From Trichaptum fuscoviolaceum (Eukaryota; Basidiomycota; Agaricomycetes; Hymenochaetales; Trichaptaceae), in NCBI GenBank assembly GCA_910574455.1, contig CAJSYZ010000011.1, positions 1,240,001 through 1,304,000 of the forward strand: DNA of 64,000 nt, written 5' to 3'. The notes below the pieces were generated by a model. The model was not told the origin of the DNA and did not search any database. It saw only the letters and a list, made by a program, of their open reading frames with translations. The position numbers and the translations under genes were made by a program. This document shows, one piece after another, positions 1 through 11,108 of the stretch. Each line of letters begins with the position of its first letter. Within the stretch, counting starts at the first letter, position 1.

Positions 1-1372
1 GTATGTATCGAACACAAAGCTTGTACATGTACAAATAATCAAGTGTACTATGTCCTAATTTTTATGACTGCTTTTGATTGAGCTGCTTTCGGACGTCTCT
101 TTGCTTTAATCGTTCATCCAAGAGGAATTGACAGGCTTCTTTACCAACGGCGAGGGAGGAGAATCATTTTGTTTCTGGAATTCTGCCCAAATTAGCCCAA
201 GAGGCGAGTCTACGTTGATATCGGGGTTGTTGGAAACTACAAACGTGTTTAGCTTCACTGACCAATAGTGCTGGGAATAGATAGTTAGGATGGCGGTAAG
301 CAGATTGCTCGTAACCCCGTCCAAAAAGGCTGGTAGATGCACACAGCGACAGCGATGAAGTCCTCTCGTACAGCTTGTCAGGGGGGGGGGGGATTGTCTT
401 CCAAGCAATAAAATAAATACACTATGCTGACAGTATTCCGAACGGTGATTTCGGAGGGATGGATGAAAAGGAGACGGGAGTAGCTTGTATATCACCGGCT
501 TCGCATGACTACGGAATAGACGAATAGTAATACGTTTTCGGGAACTCAGTTGATGATTTGTATCCTCCCTTGCCAGAAGATCCGAGTCTGTGAGTGAAGC
601 ATATATGTTGAACTTACGGCCCCGGGCCAGGCACAGCGAGGAGACCATGTAAGAACAAGCCCTGTATGACATATGTCGTTCATATGGCGAGCTTGAGACA
701 AAGTACGCGCAAGACACTTCTGGAGATGTTCATTCTTGCGTTGGTATTTGAAGTGTTCTTGATGATCTCGATCGACATTAGCTTGAGCCAGAATAGTAAA
801 TTATGAACTGGGTGACCTGGCCTGTAAGGCAGTACGTAGAGTTTATCCACTCGAGACAGAGCTGTGAATATCAAGATACAAATGACGACGATGCCGATGT
901 CAATCAACGATCATACCTTCTTGCGCATCGCCGAGTCCAGTCACTGTCCTTCGTGTCCAACTTGGTCAGCGCACAGAGCCTAGGGTTCCATCCTATTTGG
1001 GCCTGAGAGTTCAATACCAAGAATGTATGTTGGACTCCGACTCGGAACTTGACATGGCAGTGCTTGTACCTAATGACAGGTCAGAAGTCAGATTCCTCAT
1101 CGATGTAACTGACACTCACTGCATAGGAGTCGGCTCTAGAAACTTCGCCCAATCGCGAACAAATCCGTCCATGCTCATTCCCCAAAATAACATCCCTGTG
1201 TGTCGCACTCATGGGAACCGAACAGATGTTTGAGGATGCAAGAAGCACATTCTGGATAGTATAAAAGCTTCCAGCTAGCATCTGGAAGAACTCACAGAAG
1301 TACCTCACAGTCCTCTTCCCACACAACACCCACCTTACCACTTTCAAGTAGATCTCTAGCGATAACTTCACT
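1..1372. other. Upstream region, no supported gene
   Basis: No gene can be supported here. A minus-strand open frame at 106-717 and a shorter hydrophobic one at 680-907 overlap, but they show no family motif and no convincing splice structure. They could be the 3' part of a gene that starts outside my ability to resolve it. A short stretch near 1030-1065 carries the words GACTCCGACTCGGAACTTGA and GGCAGTGC, which recur in the non-coding DNA of the 26-46 kb region. Confidence 0.4.
1260..1267 (+). promoter_or_regulatory. TATA box of first GST gene
   Basis: TATAAAAG lies about 105 bp upstream of the start codon at 1373, a usual distance for a fungal core promoter with a short leader. The assignment is by sequence and position only. 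Confidence 0.55.
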
Positions 1373-2245
1373 ATGGTCGTCAAGATCCACGGCATCAAGC
1401 AATCTACTTGCACTCAGCGCGTCTCGACGGTGTTGAAGGAGCTCGGTGTTCCGTATGAGATCGTGCCTGTCAACTTCCAGACAGGTGAACACAAGAAAGA
1501 GGAATACCTACAGACCAAGCAGCCTTTCGGGCAGATTCCAGTACTAGTGCGTCATTATTTGGCTAATATATAGCGTCTAGGCTAACACCAACTGATAGGT
1601 GGATGAAGACGGTTTCCAGCTCTTCGAGAGCCGAGCGATCTCACGATACCTTGCGGAGAAGTACGGTAACGGAAAGTTATTGCCCAAAGACTTGAAGGGC
1701 AAGGCGCTCTTCGAACAGGCAGCATCCATCGAGCAAGCGCAGTTCGATCCCTATGCGTCAGGTCTCTCGGTAGAGAAGGTTTTCAAGCCGTAAGTGCAAC
1801 TTATGTATATTCGGCTGAGCGATATCAACTCACCAAGACGAGCCATCAGCATGCGCGGCCTTCAAACCAACGAGCAGCTAGCAGCAGATCTCCAGGCGAC
1901 GCTGGAGGCCAAGCTTAAGGGTTATGAAATCATCCTGAGCAAACAGAAATATCTCGCCGGAGACGTTAGTACTAATCATTATATATCATGAAAGCATACC
2001 ACTGACATTAGCACACACTGGCAGGAGGTCACACTTGCCGACCTCTTCCATCTGCCTTATGGATGGATGGTCACTGAAAAGCTTGGTGTTCAAGCTCTGA
2101 AGTCAGATAGCTTGCCAAATGTGAAGAGGTAAGAACGAATGTACTGCGTCTCTTTGTCATAGCTAATATATATTGTTGTAGGTGGTGGGCTGATATCACA
2201 TCGCGGGATTCTTGGAAGGCTGTTCAGGCTGAGCTCGCTCAATGA
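1373..2245 (+). CDS. Glutathione S-transferase, phi-like class (copy 1)
   Basis: This enzyme should conjugate glutathione to electrophiles in the cytosol. Five exons are visible: 1373-1546, 1599-1789, 1850-1964, 2025-2128 and 2182-2245. They give 215 residues, the usual GST length. The N-terminal thioredoxin-like domain has KQSTCTQRV near residue 10, matching the catalytic-serine region of phi-class GSTs, then QPFGQIPVL with the cis-Pro that binds glutathione, and FESRAISRYLAEKYG. The C-terminal helical domain includes EVTLADLFHLPYG and WWADITSRDSWKAV. All introns have GT..AG ends and the total is exactly 216 codons. The next gene is a tandem paralogue with introns at identical positions. A TATA box lies upstream at 1260. 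The family call is firm; substrate is unknown. Confidence 0.93.
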
Positions 2246-2868
2246 GTGCACCGGACTCAGTATTCAACATACTACCGAGAAGATCTACTAGTGTCGATAA
2301 AAGCTTTCGCTCTGTAATGAATTGTATTGTATACCTTGAAATATCTTCCCTTCAGCGAATTGTCCAGAGTTTGATCATGTTCATCCCGGTCTTTAATTAG
2401 AGTAAGGGAGAAAAAACGCAAGATACGATGCAAAGTTGCTATACGTACGTGGTGGTGGTGGTTTGACATCGTCACACACACAGTCAGCGGATAGTGTACT
2501 AGTTGTTTATTGTGTTGCTTGGTTCCGACTCGGAGTTCGTAAGGCTTTTCAACCCTCAAGATGCGAAGCGAAGCTGATATATCTTGGTTCCGACTCGGAA
2601 TTCATAAGACTTAGCGTTTATGATTTGTCTTTGAAAATAGTCAGTATGGACCCCGAGAATGAGTGAGCTCATAGAATGAAGGTTATGGTATGCGTTAAAT
2701 CAGTATCAGCAGTCCGATGTTTAGCAAATCTAGTTTACTAGAAATAGTCAACGTAGGTGCCATAAGAAAGGGTATTAAAACACCTGCTGTGGATCGTAGA
2801 TGCACAAGTGACTTATTGACATCTTCTTCAATCGCACTCACATCAACAGCTCAGCAGCGACAAACACG
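2246..2868. promoter_or_regulatory. Intergenic region and promoter of second GST gene
   Basis: No gene is seen. It holds a 30-bp direct repeat, 2518-2547 and 2583-2612, that matches at 27 of 30 positions; the three differences are all G to A. Each copy contains TTGGTTCCGACTCGGA. A TATTAAAA at 2773-2780 could be the core promoter element of the following GST. The repeat may be a regulatory duplication or a scrap of mobile DNA; nothing here decides between them. Confidence 0.4.
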
Positions 2869-3740
2869 ATGGTTCTTAAAATCTACGGGAATATCTTTGC
2901 AAGCTGCACACAGCGCGTCATAACAGTGCTAAAGGAGCTTGGCATAGCATACGAGCTCGTAACCGTTGATCTCATGAGCGGCGAGACCAAGACCAAGGAG
3001 TATCTCGAGAACAGGCAACCGTTCGGACAAGTCCCGTCGCTCGTGCGTATTTATTTTTTCGTGCTGACGAGTTGACTGAGAGGTGGCCCATTCGTAGGAG
3101 GACGATGATGGTTTCAAACTCTTCGAGAGCCGTGCAATTGCTCGCTACCTTGCAGAGAAGTACGGTAATGGCAAGCTGTTGCCGAAGGACTCGAAGGGTA
3201 AGGCGCTGTTCGAGCAGGCGGCATCCATCGAGCTTGCACAATTTGAGCCTGCCGCATTTGGGATTTGTTTGGAGAAGGTCTACAAGCCGTGAGCTTGATT
3301 CGTTTTTTGACGCACGATGCTCTGTTCACTTCGTCCGCAGAAAGTATGGCGGTAAAGGAGACGAGAAGATCGCAGAGGTGCACCAGAAGACACTTGAGAA
3401 AAAGCTTGAGGGGTACGAGATCATACTCGGCAGGCAGAAGTTCCTCGGTGGTGATGTAAGAACCTTCAGGATTTAGGTCACGGACTTTGCTCACCTTACT
3501 TACAGGACGTCACACTTGCCGACTTGTTCCATCTTCCTCACGGATTTTTGGTGGCTGATACAGTTGGACTCCAGGCCTTGAAGTCTGATAGCTTGCCGAA
3601 TGTCAAGAGGTGCGAAATCAGTCTTCATAATTTCACAACAGTAACTCATGTAGTTCTGCAGATGGTGGGCTGATATATCCTCTCGCGAATCCTGGAAGGC
3701 CGTCCAGGCTGACATAGCTCAGGCACTTCGCGCAGCCTAG
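2869..3740 (+). CDS. Glutathione S-transferase, phi-like class (copy 2)
   Basis: Tandem paralogue of the GST at 1373. Exons are 2869-3042, 3098-3288, 3341-3455, 3506-3609 and 3662-3740. The first four exons have exactly the same lengths as in copy 1 (174, 191, 115, 104 nt), so the duplication kept the gene structure. The product is 220 residues. FASCTQRVITVLKEL near residue 10 keeps the candidate catalytic serine, followed by RQPFGQVPSL, FESRAIARYLAEKYG, DVTLADLFHLPHG and WWADISSRESWKAV. The last exon is five codons longer than in copy 1 (ends ALRAA). The N-terminal motif differs (NIFASCTQ against IKQSTCTQ), so substrate range may have diverged. A decayed third copy follows directly. Confidence 0.93.
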
Positions 3741-3939
3741 ATTCTGGCTTCATGTAGAGAAGATCACTTTGCGTAAATTTGGGTGCTTCTTGCAAGTACT
3801 GTAGACGTGATTTGTATTTACCTTGGAATCTTGTTTGAACCCAGAATTCGATTGCGAAGTGGATTGCTTTGATTGCTTCTTGATTTATCCCTTGTCCCTA
3901 TGCGAGATTGGCGCTGAAACGAGCGGATTGAGAAAGTCA

Positions 3940-4400
3940 GTATGAGCTTACAAGGTGTAGATAATGATATGCGTAGAAATAGTATCAGCTGTCGGATTAT
4001 ATTCAGCAAATCCATTTTACTCAGAATCGTCAACGAACAAGAAAGTGCAAGTTTTACGCAGCGCGTCATAGCAGTACTGAAAGAACTCCTTCAAGAGTCT
4101 TGTCCGTGCTCGCTACCTTGCATAGCAGTAAGGAAATGGCAAGTTCAGGTTGTTTCCCGAAGACTTGAACAGCGTGTCGCTGAGTAGGCGGTGTCCGAGG
4201 TTTGAAGTTTGAACCGGTCGCATTTGGCATTTGTTTGGTTAACATGCCACGAGCTTGATCTGCTTTTGACTCATATCTGAGTATAATTTGTTCACTTCGT
4301 CCGCAGAAGGATTTATGGCGGCCTTGGAGACGAAAAGAATGATGAAAGGGTGATATTTGAATTCGAATGGCAACGGTCTTTCTCCAGCCTGAGTACCACT
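3940..4400 (+). pseudogene. Third GST copy, degraded remnant
   Basis: The sequence is clearly derived from copy 2, including its promoter. Near 3965-4030 it matches the region just upstream of copy 2 (TATGCGT, AGTATCAGC, AGCAAATC and so on). SFTQRVIAVLKEL near 4050-4085 matches the first exon, but the reading then jumps directly to the middle of exon 2 (cognate of ESRAIARYLAEKYG), with frameshifts. It continues through the exon 2 end and intron 2 to the start of exon 3. Most of exon 1, the first intron and the 3' exons are gone or unreadable. It cannot make a GST. Confidence 0.8.
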
Positions 4401-4740
4401 TCAAGTTCCCACGACTCGGATGATTGACATCATGTTATCATTTATAGACAATTTCCCACGATCATGGTTCCTGAATGGACAAAGTCTTGAACTTGCTCTG
4501 AGTCGTTGTCACTTCTCAATGTTCTCATCAACCGTATCCTAGTCTAAGGAACGCCAATTCGTTTAAGTCTCGGAGGACGAGCGAAAAGAAGTTATAATAT
4601 CTTTCAGCATCTTCTTGATTGCGCCATACTCTATTTGCTATAGGTATGTCGGGGCTTCAATCGATGGCGCACACTCGTCCTTTATCATCTTCTTTCATAA
4701 AATCCTACTTTCTAACCAAATTCAAGAGATACTGAATAAT
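4401..4740. other. Intergenic, promoter of ASXH gene
   Basis: No coding potential seen. This is the space between the GST remnant and the next gene and should hold its promoter; no clear TATA box. Confidence 0.3.
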
Positions 4741-6295
4741 ATGTATAATGAAGGACAAGATGGGAAAGAAAGTCTTGATAATGTACGAGGCTCAAGACCA
4801 CGTCGAACGACACGTAGCACAGTCAAGATACCAGTAGAAGTATCCACAAGCAAGGGCAAACGGAAAGTTGAAACAGATGAAGATGAAATAGTCCCGAATG
4901 CGAAACCATTAACTGTCAAAAAACGGGGCCCTACCTCTAAGTCGGCCAAGGACAGAACGAAGGACATTGAGTTCATCCTCAAGGATCCTGAGAGCCCTCT
5001 CGTGAATATGGATATATTTGTCAGTGGTGAAGATTCTCAAATATACAATTGGCTGTTGATAAATAGTCGGCTGGTCCATGTTATTAGGACATAATAAACG
5101 CCCATACATGGGCGATTCTTTCACCAGAAGCTCAGACAAGACTGAGCAAACTTCTTCCGCAAACTGCATTCGGCTTTCAACCGACGACTGTCGACAAATA
5201 TCATCCATCACAAAGACAAGCAAGGAATGATGCAAACTGTCACGGTGTAGACGAGCCAATGCAAGTCGATGAAACACAGTTAAATTTGGACCTTTCTGTG
5301 TTCTCGGACCCGCACCTTGAATCTGCGGCAAAGACGTTCCAGGTCTGCCTCGTAACTCAACTCATGCTAACAAACTGCTAATGCGGTAATTCTTTCGATT
5401 GAAAGGATCATCTTTACTCGGGCTGGCTTACGCCTGAACACAATAAACTGCTAAAGGAGCACGAGGAAGGAATTCGCAATGGAACACTTCACGCCCCCTG
5501 GAAAGACGAACTGTGGGACGAAACTCATGCGGAACGGAACCCAGAAGGTATCGAAGACGAGGTCAATGACGATATTCAAGACCCATCGGCAAAGATAGGC
5601 AAAAGGAAGCCCAAGGTCAAGTCAGTGCTTCCTCATGAATTCTACACATGCAGTACTACCTTTACTGACAATTTCTATAGAAACTCGCGAGATGACAAAT
5701 TGGATTGTTTTTCGCCTCTTGTCAAGAGTGACATTATCAAAGTTGGGGATGTAATCACGTACAAACGGCGGTTTGTTCAGATTGGTGTCACCATTGAAAA
5801 GGATGTTCTTGTATGCCTAGTCTCATATACTGTAAAACTCCTGCAACTGACTTTTTTGATAAATATCAAACTTTGTAGATCCATGACATTCATCCCAAGA
5901 CACACGTCCTTACAGTCTACAGCACAACTGGACCAACGCGAGATCTCCCCGCTTCCCTGCTCCTCCCTCCTTTCATGTCTGCATCATCATTGTCACCACT
6001 AGAAACCCATCGTACGCTTCGCGAGGCTCACATCTCTACTGCATCTCAGCTTGAATCTGCTCTTCTCCAACTGGACGGGCGGATTTCGAGAGACTCACGC
6101 GGTCGAAAATCCCAAGCGACTGCGCCGTTGTGGAAGTGTTGCACCCTCTGGCGGTGGCCCGCAGCGGGATGGCCACCGGAGGATGTTCATGCCGAGCAGC
6201 TCCTGCATGCCATCTCCGCTGGTGCGTATGTGAGAGGTGGACGCGATAGCCACGGTACACTATTTTATTTGCGGGGCACTGAGCTTACTGAATGA
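4741..6295 (+). CDS. ASXH (Asx homology/DEUBAD) domain protein
   Basis: Exons 4741-5019, 5088-5342, 5406-5620, 5681-5810 and 5879-6295 join in frame. The N-terminus is basic and low-complexity (RPRRTTRST, KRKVETDEDE, KKRGPTSKSAKD), as in nuclear proteins. Across the first intron the protein reads DPESPLVNMDIF then DIINAHTWAILSPEAQTRL and KLLPQTAF. This is the fungal form of the Asx homology domain, known in animals from Additional sex combs proteins that activate BAP1-type H2A deubiquitinases. The C-terminus has VGDVITYKRRF, LPASLLPPPF, LQLDGRISRDSRG and SHGTLFYLRG, a conserved fungal tail of unknown role. A chromatin role is inferred. The last exon could contain one more small intron. Confidence 0.75.
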
Positions 6296-6849
6296 GTAAC
6301 TATAGTGTATGTCTTGAGGCCTTTCTGAACTGAGCATGTGCTATATATATTATCGAAGCCTGATTTTCTCGCTTGTATGTAGTACAACAGAAGAAGGCCT
6401 AAAACTAGATGCAAGAAGACGCGGGTCCTTTTTGTGTACAAAGACACCACTTGGCTACGATGGAGAATCAGAGCTCAAAAGCTCTCATATTCCGACCTTT
6501 TACGGCTGGCAATTAAAAGGACATTAAGAAACGACAGACATGTTGCGCCCTCGTTTCTTACAAGGAATTGAGCCCAAACTCAGGATAATGTATCCTCTTT
6601 CTTCAACCGGGCATGTTCAGTACTAAGCAGACTGCCTTTATGCAGCTACTTACGCCGTGACACACATTCCAAGCTTCACTGACTCACTACATCGTTTCAG
6701 TCAGAAGTGTCCAGTATTACAGTCAACATCCGATGTTCGCTCCCTGACTATAATGACGCTCTCCTATTAAGAAATTATGGATTCGATCGAGGAAAGGATC
6801 ATGTTATCAACGAAACTGAAAATAATAGTAGGGTAGGTAAATACTGAAA
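6296..6849. other. Intergenic, convergent 3' flanks
   Basis: No gene seen. The region lies between the 3' ends of the ASXH gene (plus strand) and the proteasome gene (minus strand). Only short, motif-free open frames are present. Confidence 0.4.
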
Positions 6850-8055
6850 CTACTGTGTCTGAGCTCCATAGCCACGGATACCTTCGGCAAAAGCCCATTC
6901 TGTTGCCAAAGACTTTGATTCCGAGATGGATGGCCCATCTGCCGTAATAGTCGCAATTTGGAACTAAGATAGGGAGTGAGTAAACGTACTTTCAGGTGTT
7001 CATGCATTTGAGCATGCGTTTAACTGCTTACCTTGTTCAAACTCCGAGCATCTCGGTAAAATAGTACACGCAGGCTCTGCTCGATGATTTCACGCGCTTG
7101 CTCTTCTGTTAATTCATCCTCACGGCCCTCAACAGCTTTGCGGAGTAGAGGTTGGGCGATATACGCGCCGTAGCCGGTGGCAATAGTCGAAGAGGTATAT
7201 GTCACACCCAAAAGGTCAACATACGCCAAGAACCTGATAGAAGTTGAGTATCGCGAATTGACAACAACCAAAATATCGAGAGAATGCCAATAGACCACCA
7301 ATCTGGGACTTTACTTTCTTCCCATCCAGCAAGCCTGCCGCGCAGACGAACAGCACTTGCTGTTATGAAGTAATGTTAAGAACAATGCTCACTTTTTTCC
7401 GTCTTTGAAACCCCCCACTAACAATGAGTTCCATAAGGGGTTGAACTTCGAGCGCCTGCGGTACATAACCTGGCTGAGGTACTCGTGGATCTCAGCCGGG
7501 CCAAGCCTATGGCCATCGTCCTTTGTGGTCTCCTCTTCGATCAATAGGTCGTCTAGTAGCGACTGGATGTACTGGAAATCGGACATGTCGCCGCTTGCTG
7601 CGAGGACGGTGTATGAACCCACGGCATGGAGACGTTGAATGTCCTTGAAGCGTGCAAGGGATCCATATGAAGCTATAAGACAGTTGTATCAGCATCTTAC
7701 TCGGTGATCGTACCCTTAAAGGACAGCGACCCACCGAGATTGTCCGCCGCCATCATAATTCCGTCCTTGTACTTAATGGCTAACACGCTAGTTCCAGTAA
7801 CGATGGGTTGCCTGCATCAAATATAACACAGAGCATTAGTTCCGACACTAAGTTACAAGTACATGGGTTGACGCACTGTGTATGTTGTACGCCTTCTTGG
7901 AATGCATCTTTCGGGCCATTGTATGGTCTGTGGTGCAGAGGGTAGGTGTTATACGCGTCATAAGCTTCGTTACGCTGCCCTCGTGTTAGAATTCCCTCGC
8001 AAGGTTCTGTTGAAACACTCACAGGTCTGCCCCAGTTGGTCGGGAAATGATCCAT
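6850..8055 (-). CDS. PRE4: 20S proteasome subunit beta-7 (Pre4/PSMB4 type)
   Basis: A structural subunit of the 20S proteasome beta ring. The start is MDHFPTNWGRP at 8055. After two small introns comes the propeptide end and mature start HTQQPIVTGTSVLAIKYKDG, then MMAADNL, and after another intron SYGSLARFKDIQRLHAVG, SGDMSDFQYIQSLLDDLL, YLSQVMYRRRSKFNPLWNSL and LLVGGFKDG. Later exons read YVDLLGVTYTSSTIATGYG, AYIAQPLLRKAVEG, VLFYRDARSLNKYQV and the terminal EWAFAEGIRGYGAQTQ. These are diagnostic of the Pre4/PSMB4 orthologue group, which is catalytically inactive but needed for assembly. The gene looks intact. Confidence 0.94.
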
Positions 8056-8543
8056 AATTCAATCAAAGAGAAGTTGAAGGTGAGATGGGGGATGTGAAGG
8101 CGTGAACTTGGAGTAGTAAAGGACGTTCTTGACTGCTTGACTGGAGGCGATGAGCTTGCGCGTCGCGATCAAGTTGCTTACTTCATCGTAGACTTTGGCG
8201 GGCGCCTATTGTTACGCGCCTATCATAGTCGGTCCTTTTCTCTCTCTTAGCTCACAGATGGTAATCGGTAAGGTTGAAAGGTTCACTATTGAGGACCGAC
8301 CTGCGTATAGATACAAAAATTCGCAAGATAGATACAACCGTACATAAAATCATCAACAAAGGTCTTAGAGCAGGGAAACGACACATAGGCATCCACCCGA
8401 AGGGCGTAGTAGTACATAGTAGTAGTACATACAGGCATTAGATGCTGGACAGAAAGGACGAGATGGTAGTCGATACCTACCACTTGAGTTACAATATTTG
8501 TCCTTTGACAATGAGCATCGATGACGAGAACCTGAGTGAGTCA
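8056..8543. other. Intergenic between P450 3' end and proteasome promoter
   Basis: The region contains the promoter of the proteasome gene and the 3' flank of the P450, both on the minus strand. A cluster of TAGTAGTAC-like words lies near 8405-8430. No gene is supported. Confidence 0.35.
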
Positions 8544-11108
8544 TCAGTATACTTCGTTATGAGATGCTTTCCCGAATTTAACCCATAAGCCACCCTAAAG
8601 AGAAAAGTCAGATTCATGAGCAACAATCATTAACTAGGTTTTGAGCGAACCTTAACATATAGAGTCAGTGCGGCTGCTGGCCAACATTGCTCATACGCTT
8701 GACGCCCTTGTTTGGTTTTCCACCCAGCAGGGGGACGCGAGCCCTCTGGCTGAAATTCGGGAGCCAAAGTGAAGGTGTCAAATTGTTGCAAAAGGCGGAC
8801 AAGGAAGAAGGAAGCTTCATTATACGCAAAGTTCTGACCCAGGCACTACATGGAGAATTGAAGGCATGAATAAACAGGGTGGAAGGGAGAGAACTTACTA
8901 TGCGCGGACCAGAGCTGAAAGGCGTAAACATCATGGGGTTTGATGTGATCATCGTGATACGCTTCGGGTCGAGCCATCTTTCGGGATCGAACTTGTCTGC
9001 GTCCGGCCCCCAAAGATCTGGATTCCGTTGCATTAGCATAGGCATGTACATGATTGGAGTCGAGCCGGGCATGTAAAGAGGTTCTTTTGGAGTTGGTATG
9101 AAGACACCGGAGAGGCTGTACTTCGGAGGATGAGACGGAGGAAGTGAGACAGCAGCAGGTCTCGATTCTCGGACATTCAGAGGTACGGGTGGGAATAGAC
9201 GGAGGGTTTCGTTCAACACTGCTCGCACTACGAATTGTCAGAATTGCTGAACCTGGCATGGGCTACTGTTCTGGCTTACTGTACTTCAGGTTTCTCAAGC
9301 TTTCGTATGTTGGAACGCGATCAAGGCCATGGGTTTCAATCACTTCCTTTCTCATGCGCTCACACATGTCAGGATACATTGCCATGAAGTACGTCACGAA
9401 TGTCAGGAGGCAAGCAGTCTGCAAGAGATTATACAATCAATAGTCGGATTCAGATGCAATTATTAAACTTGCCGTGTCACGAGAGGCAAGAAGAATGCTT
9501 AGCAGCTCGTCCCGGATAAGCCCGACATCTAAAGAACAAGGTTGGCACTTGTAGATCACTCTATCCGGTAAAAAGGACACACCTTCCGTGCTTTGTGCCA
9601 AGTGTTCCAGGAACGTCCGTTCGCCGATGGGCGCCTCGATGCCGGCCCGTTTTACTTTGGCCTTCTCATCCAGAACGCGCTCAACCATCGGATCCAGCCA
9701 CTTCTTCGTGATCTGGGCGGCCTTCTTGATCTTGTTTTGCCTGAGCTCCGCCACGGGCCAGAAATAACCTAGCCTCGCGCGCTGCGTGATGACGCACTGG
9801 GCCTCCTCAAATGCCTGAGTGAAGCTCCCGAAGTCGTCGTTCGTTGCACTTCCCTTCGGTCCCATCTTAGCCTTCCCTGGTTCCGGAAGACTTAGCGAGA
9901 GAGTATCAAGATTGTGTCCAAAGAGGAACTCGGATGCGCTGTCGAGAGTGAAGCGCGCATACAAGTCCTGAGCATCGCAAGGATCCCCTCGTGCCGAAAT
10001 TTGAGATAGGAGTTCCATAGTCCGCGTGGTGTGCCTTTCGAAGGTCTGGAAATCGGAGATACGCTCACGCGCAAAGAATGGGCGCGCAGTTACGCGATGC
10101 TACTCGCACAGACAGTGAGTTCATACGGGACAACTCCTTCCAAAACCCGTTCATGCTCTCACCATCTTCCATCTCTGTATTTTTACTTATCAGAATCGTC
10201 GTCAGGATATGGAAAATATCAGGTACAACACTTACCTCATCATCACGGTTAAAGATACCATCTCCGAGGAACTCTTCCCTAAATCATGTCAATAGTGTTA
10301 GCGCTCAGCGGGTACATAAACACATCAAGGTTGGCAATTCTCCTCAACGGCAGTACCTCCGCCGATCAAATCCGGTGACCAACGAACTGGGCGTTTCACA
10401 AAGAAGACCCAAGCAAACGCATCCTCAAACCTCCGAGAATAAATTTCATATCACTCGGAATACACTCACATCCGTTCTTTCTGCCGTCTACCTCGCCAGA
10501 AGTTGTTGAAGCCAGTTGCATGGACGAACTTCATGTGTTCTTCATCCATTGTAATAACCTATTTATAGAGCGTTACAGCCGCATCAAATTCTTAAGTAAT
10601 TCCGAACACTGATGACGATAATAATCAAGGAACATACCTGATCGACCCAAAGAATCCTTGTGTTGAGCGTAGTGCATTTGTACTCTTGGAAAAGCTCAAG
10701 ATACACATCCATGAGATATGCAGTCTTGAATGCCTTCATCATTCGGAAGAGGACGTCAATGTTGCCTGGCCATTTACCCTTAATTCTCGGAATGGGTTTG
10801 GCACCAAGTCGTTTGGCTTCTTGGACCTGCTTGATGTCGTAAAACGCATTGCGAAGAGATCCAGCCATCATGATGGCGAGAAAGTACGCGGGTAGCTTTA
10901 GGAGCCCGAGTCGAAAACCGAAAGCATGGCATAGCTCTTCGAGAACTACAGCAGGCAAGACGAAGATGCGTAGGACGTCGAGGACGAGCCGCGTTCTGTA
11001 GAGCTTGGGGTTCAGCAACATCTTGGGGCGCTGCTCTGGTGGTGGGATTGGGGGCAATGGTGCAGTAGCGATTGCATTTTGCAGAGCAGAGTCGATGTCT
11101 TTATACAT
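8544..11108 (-). CDS. Cytochrome P450, CYP63-like
   Basis: A membrane-anchored haem monooxygenase. The protein starts MYKDIDSALQNAIATAP at 11108, with hydrophobic N-terminal segments (RIFVLPAVVLEEL, LKLPAYFLAIMMAGSL). Markers in order: RFTLDSASEFLFGHNLDTL in the middle; I-helix ELLSILLASRDTA with the conserved acid-Thr pair; ExxR helix VLNETLRLFPPVPLNVR; and the haem loop FSSGPRI-CLGQNF, with its cysteine just after an intron (about 8853-8905). At least six introns are present. I place the C-terminus at 8544: splicing out an intron after TLYVK gives GGLWVKFGKA, the usual ending of this family; reading through would stop at 8630. CYP63 members of Phanerochaete act on alkanes and aromatics, but the substrate here is unknown. 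Confidence 0.87.

Noticed and set aside
106..717. 203-codon minus-strand frame
   Set aside because: Composition is not protein-like across its length (includes a poly-C tract near 380) and no motif or splice pattern supports it.
8630..8632. P450 stop codon at this site
   Set aside because: Splicing an intron here restores the conserved GGLW ending of the family, so the end at 8544 is preferred.
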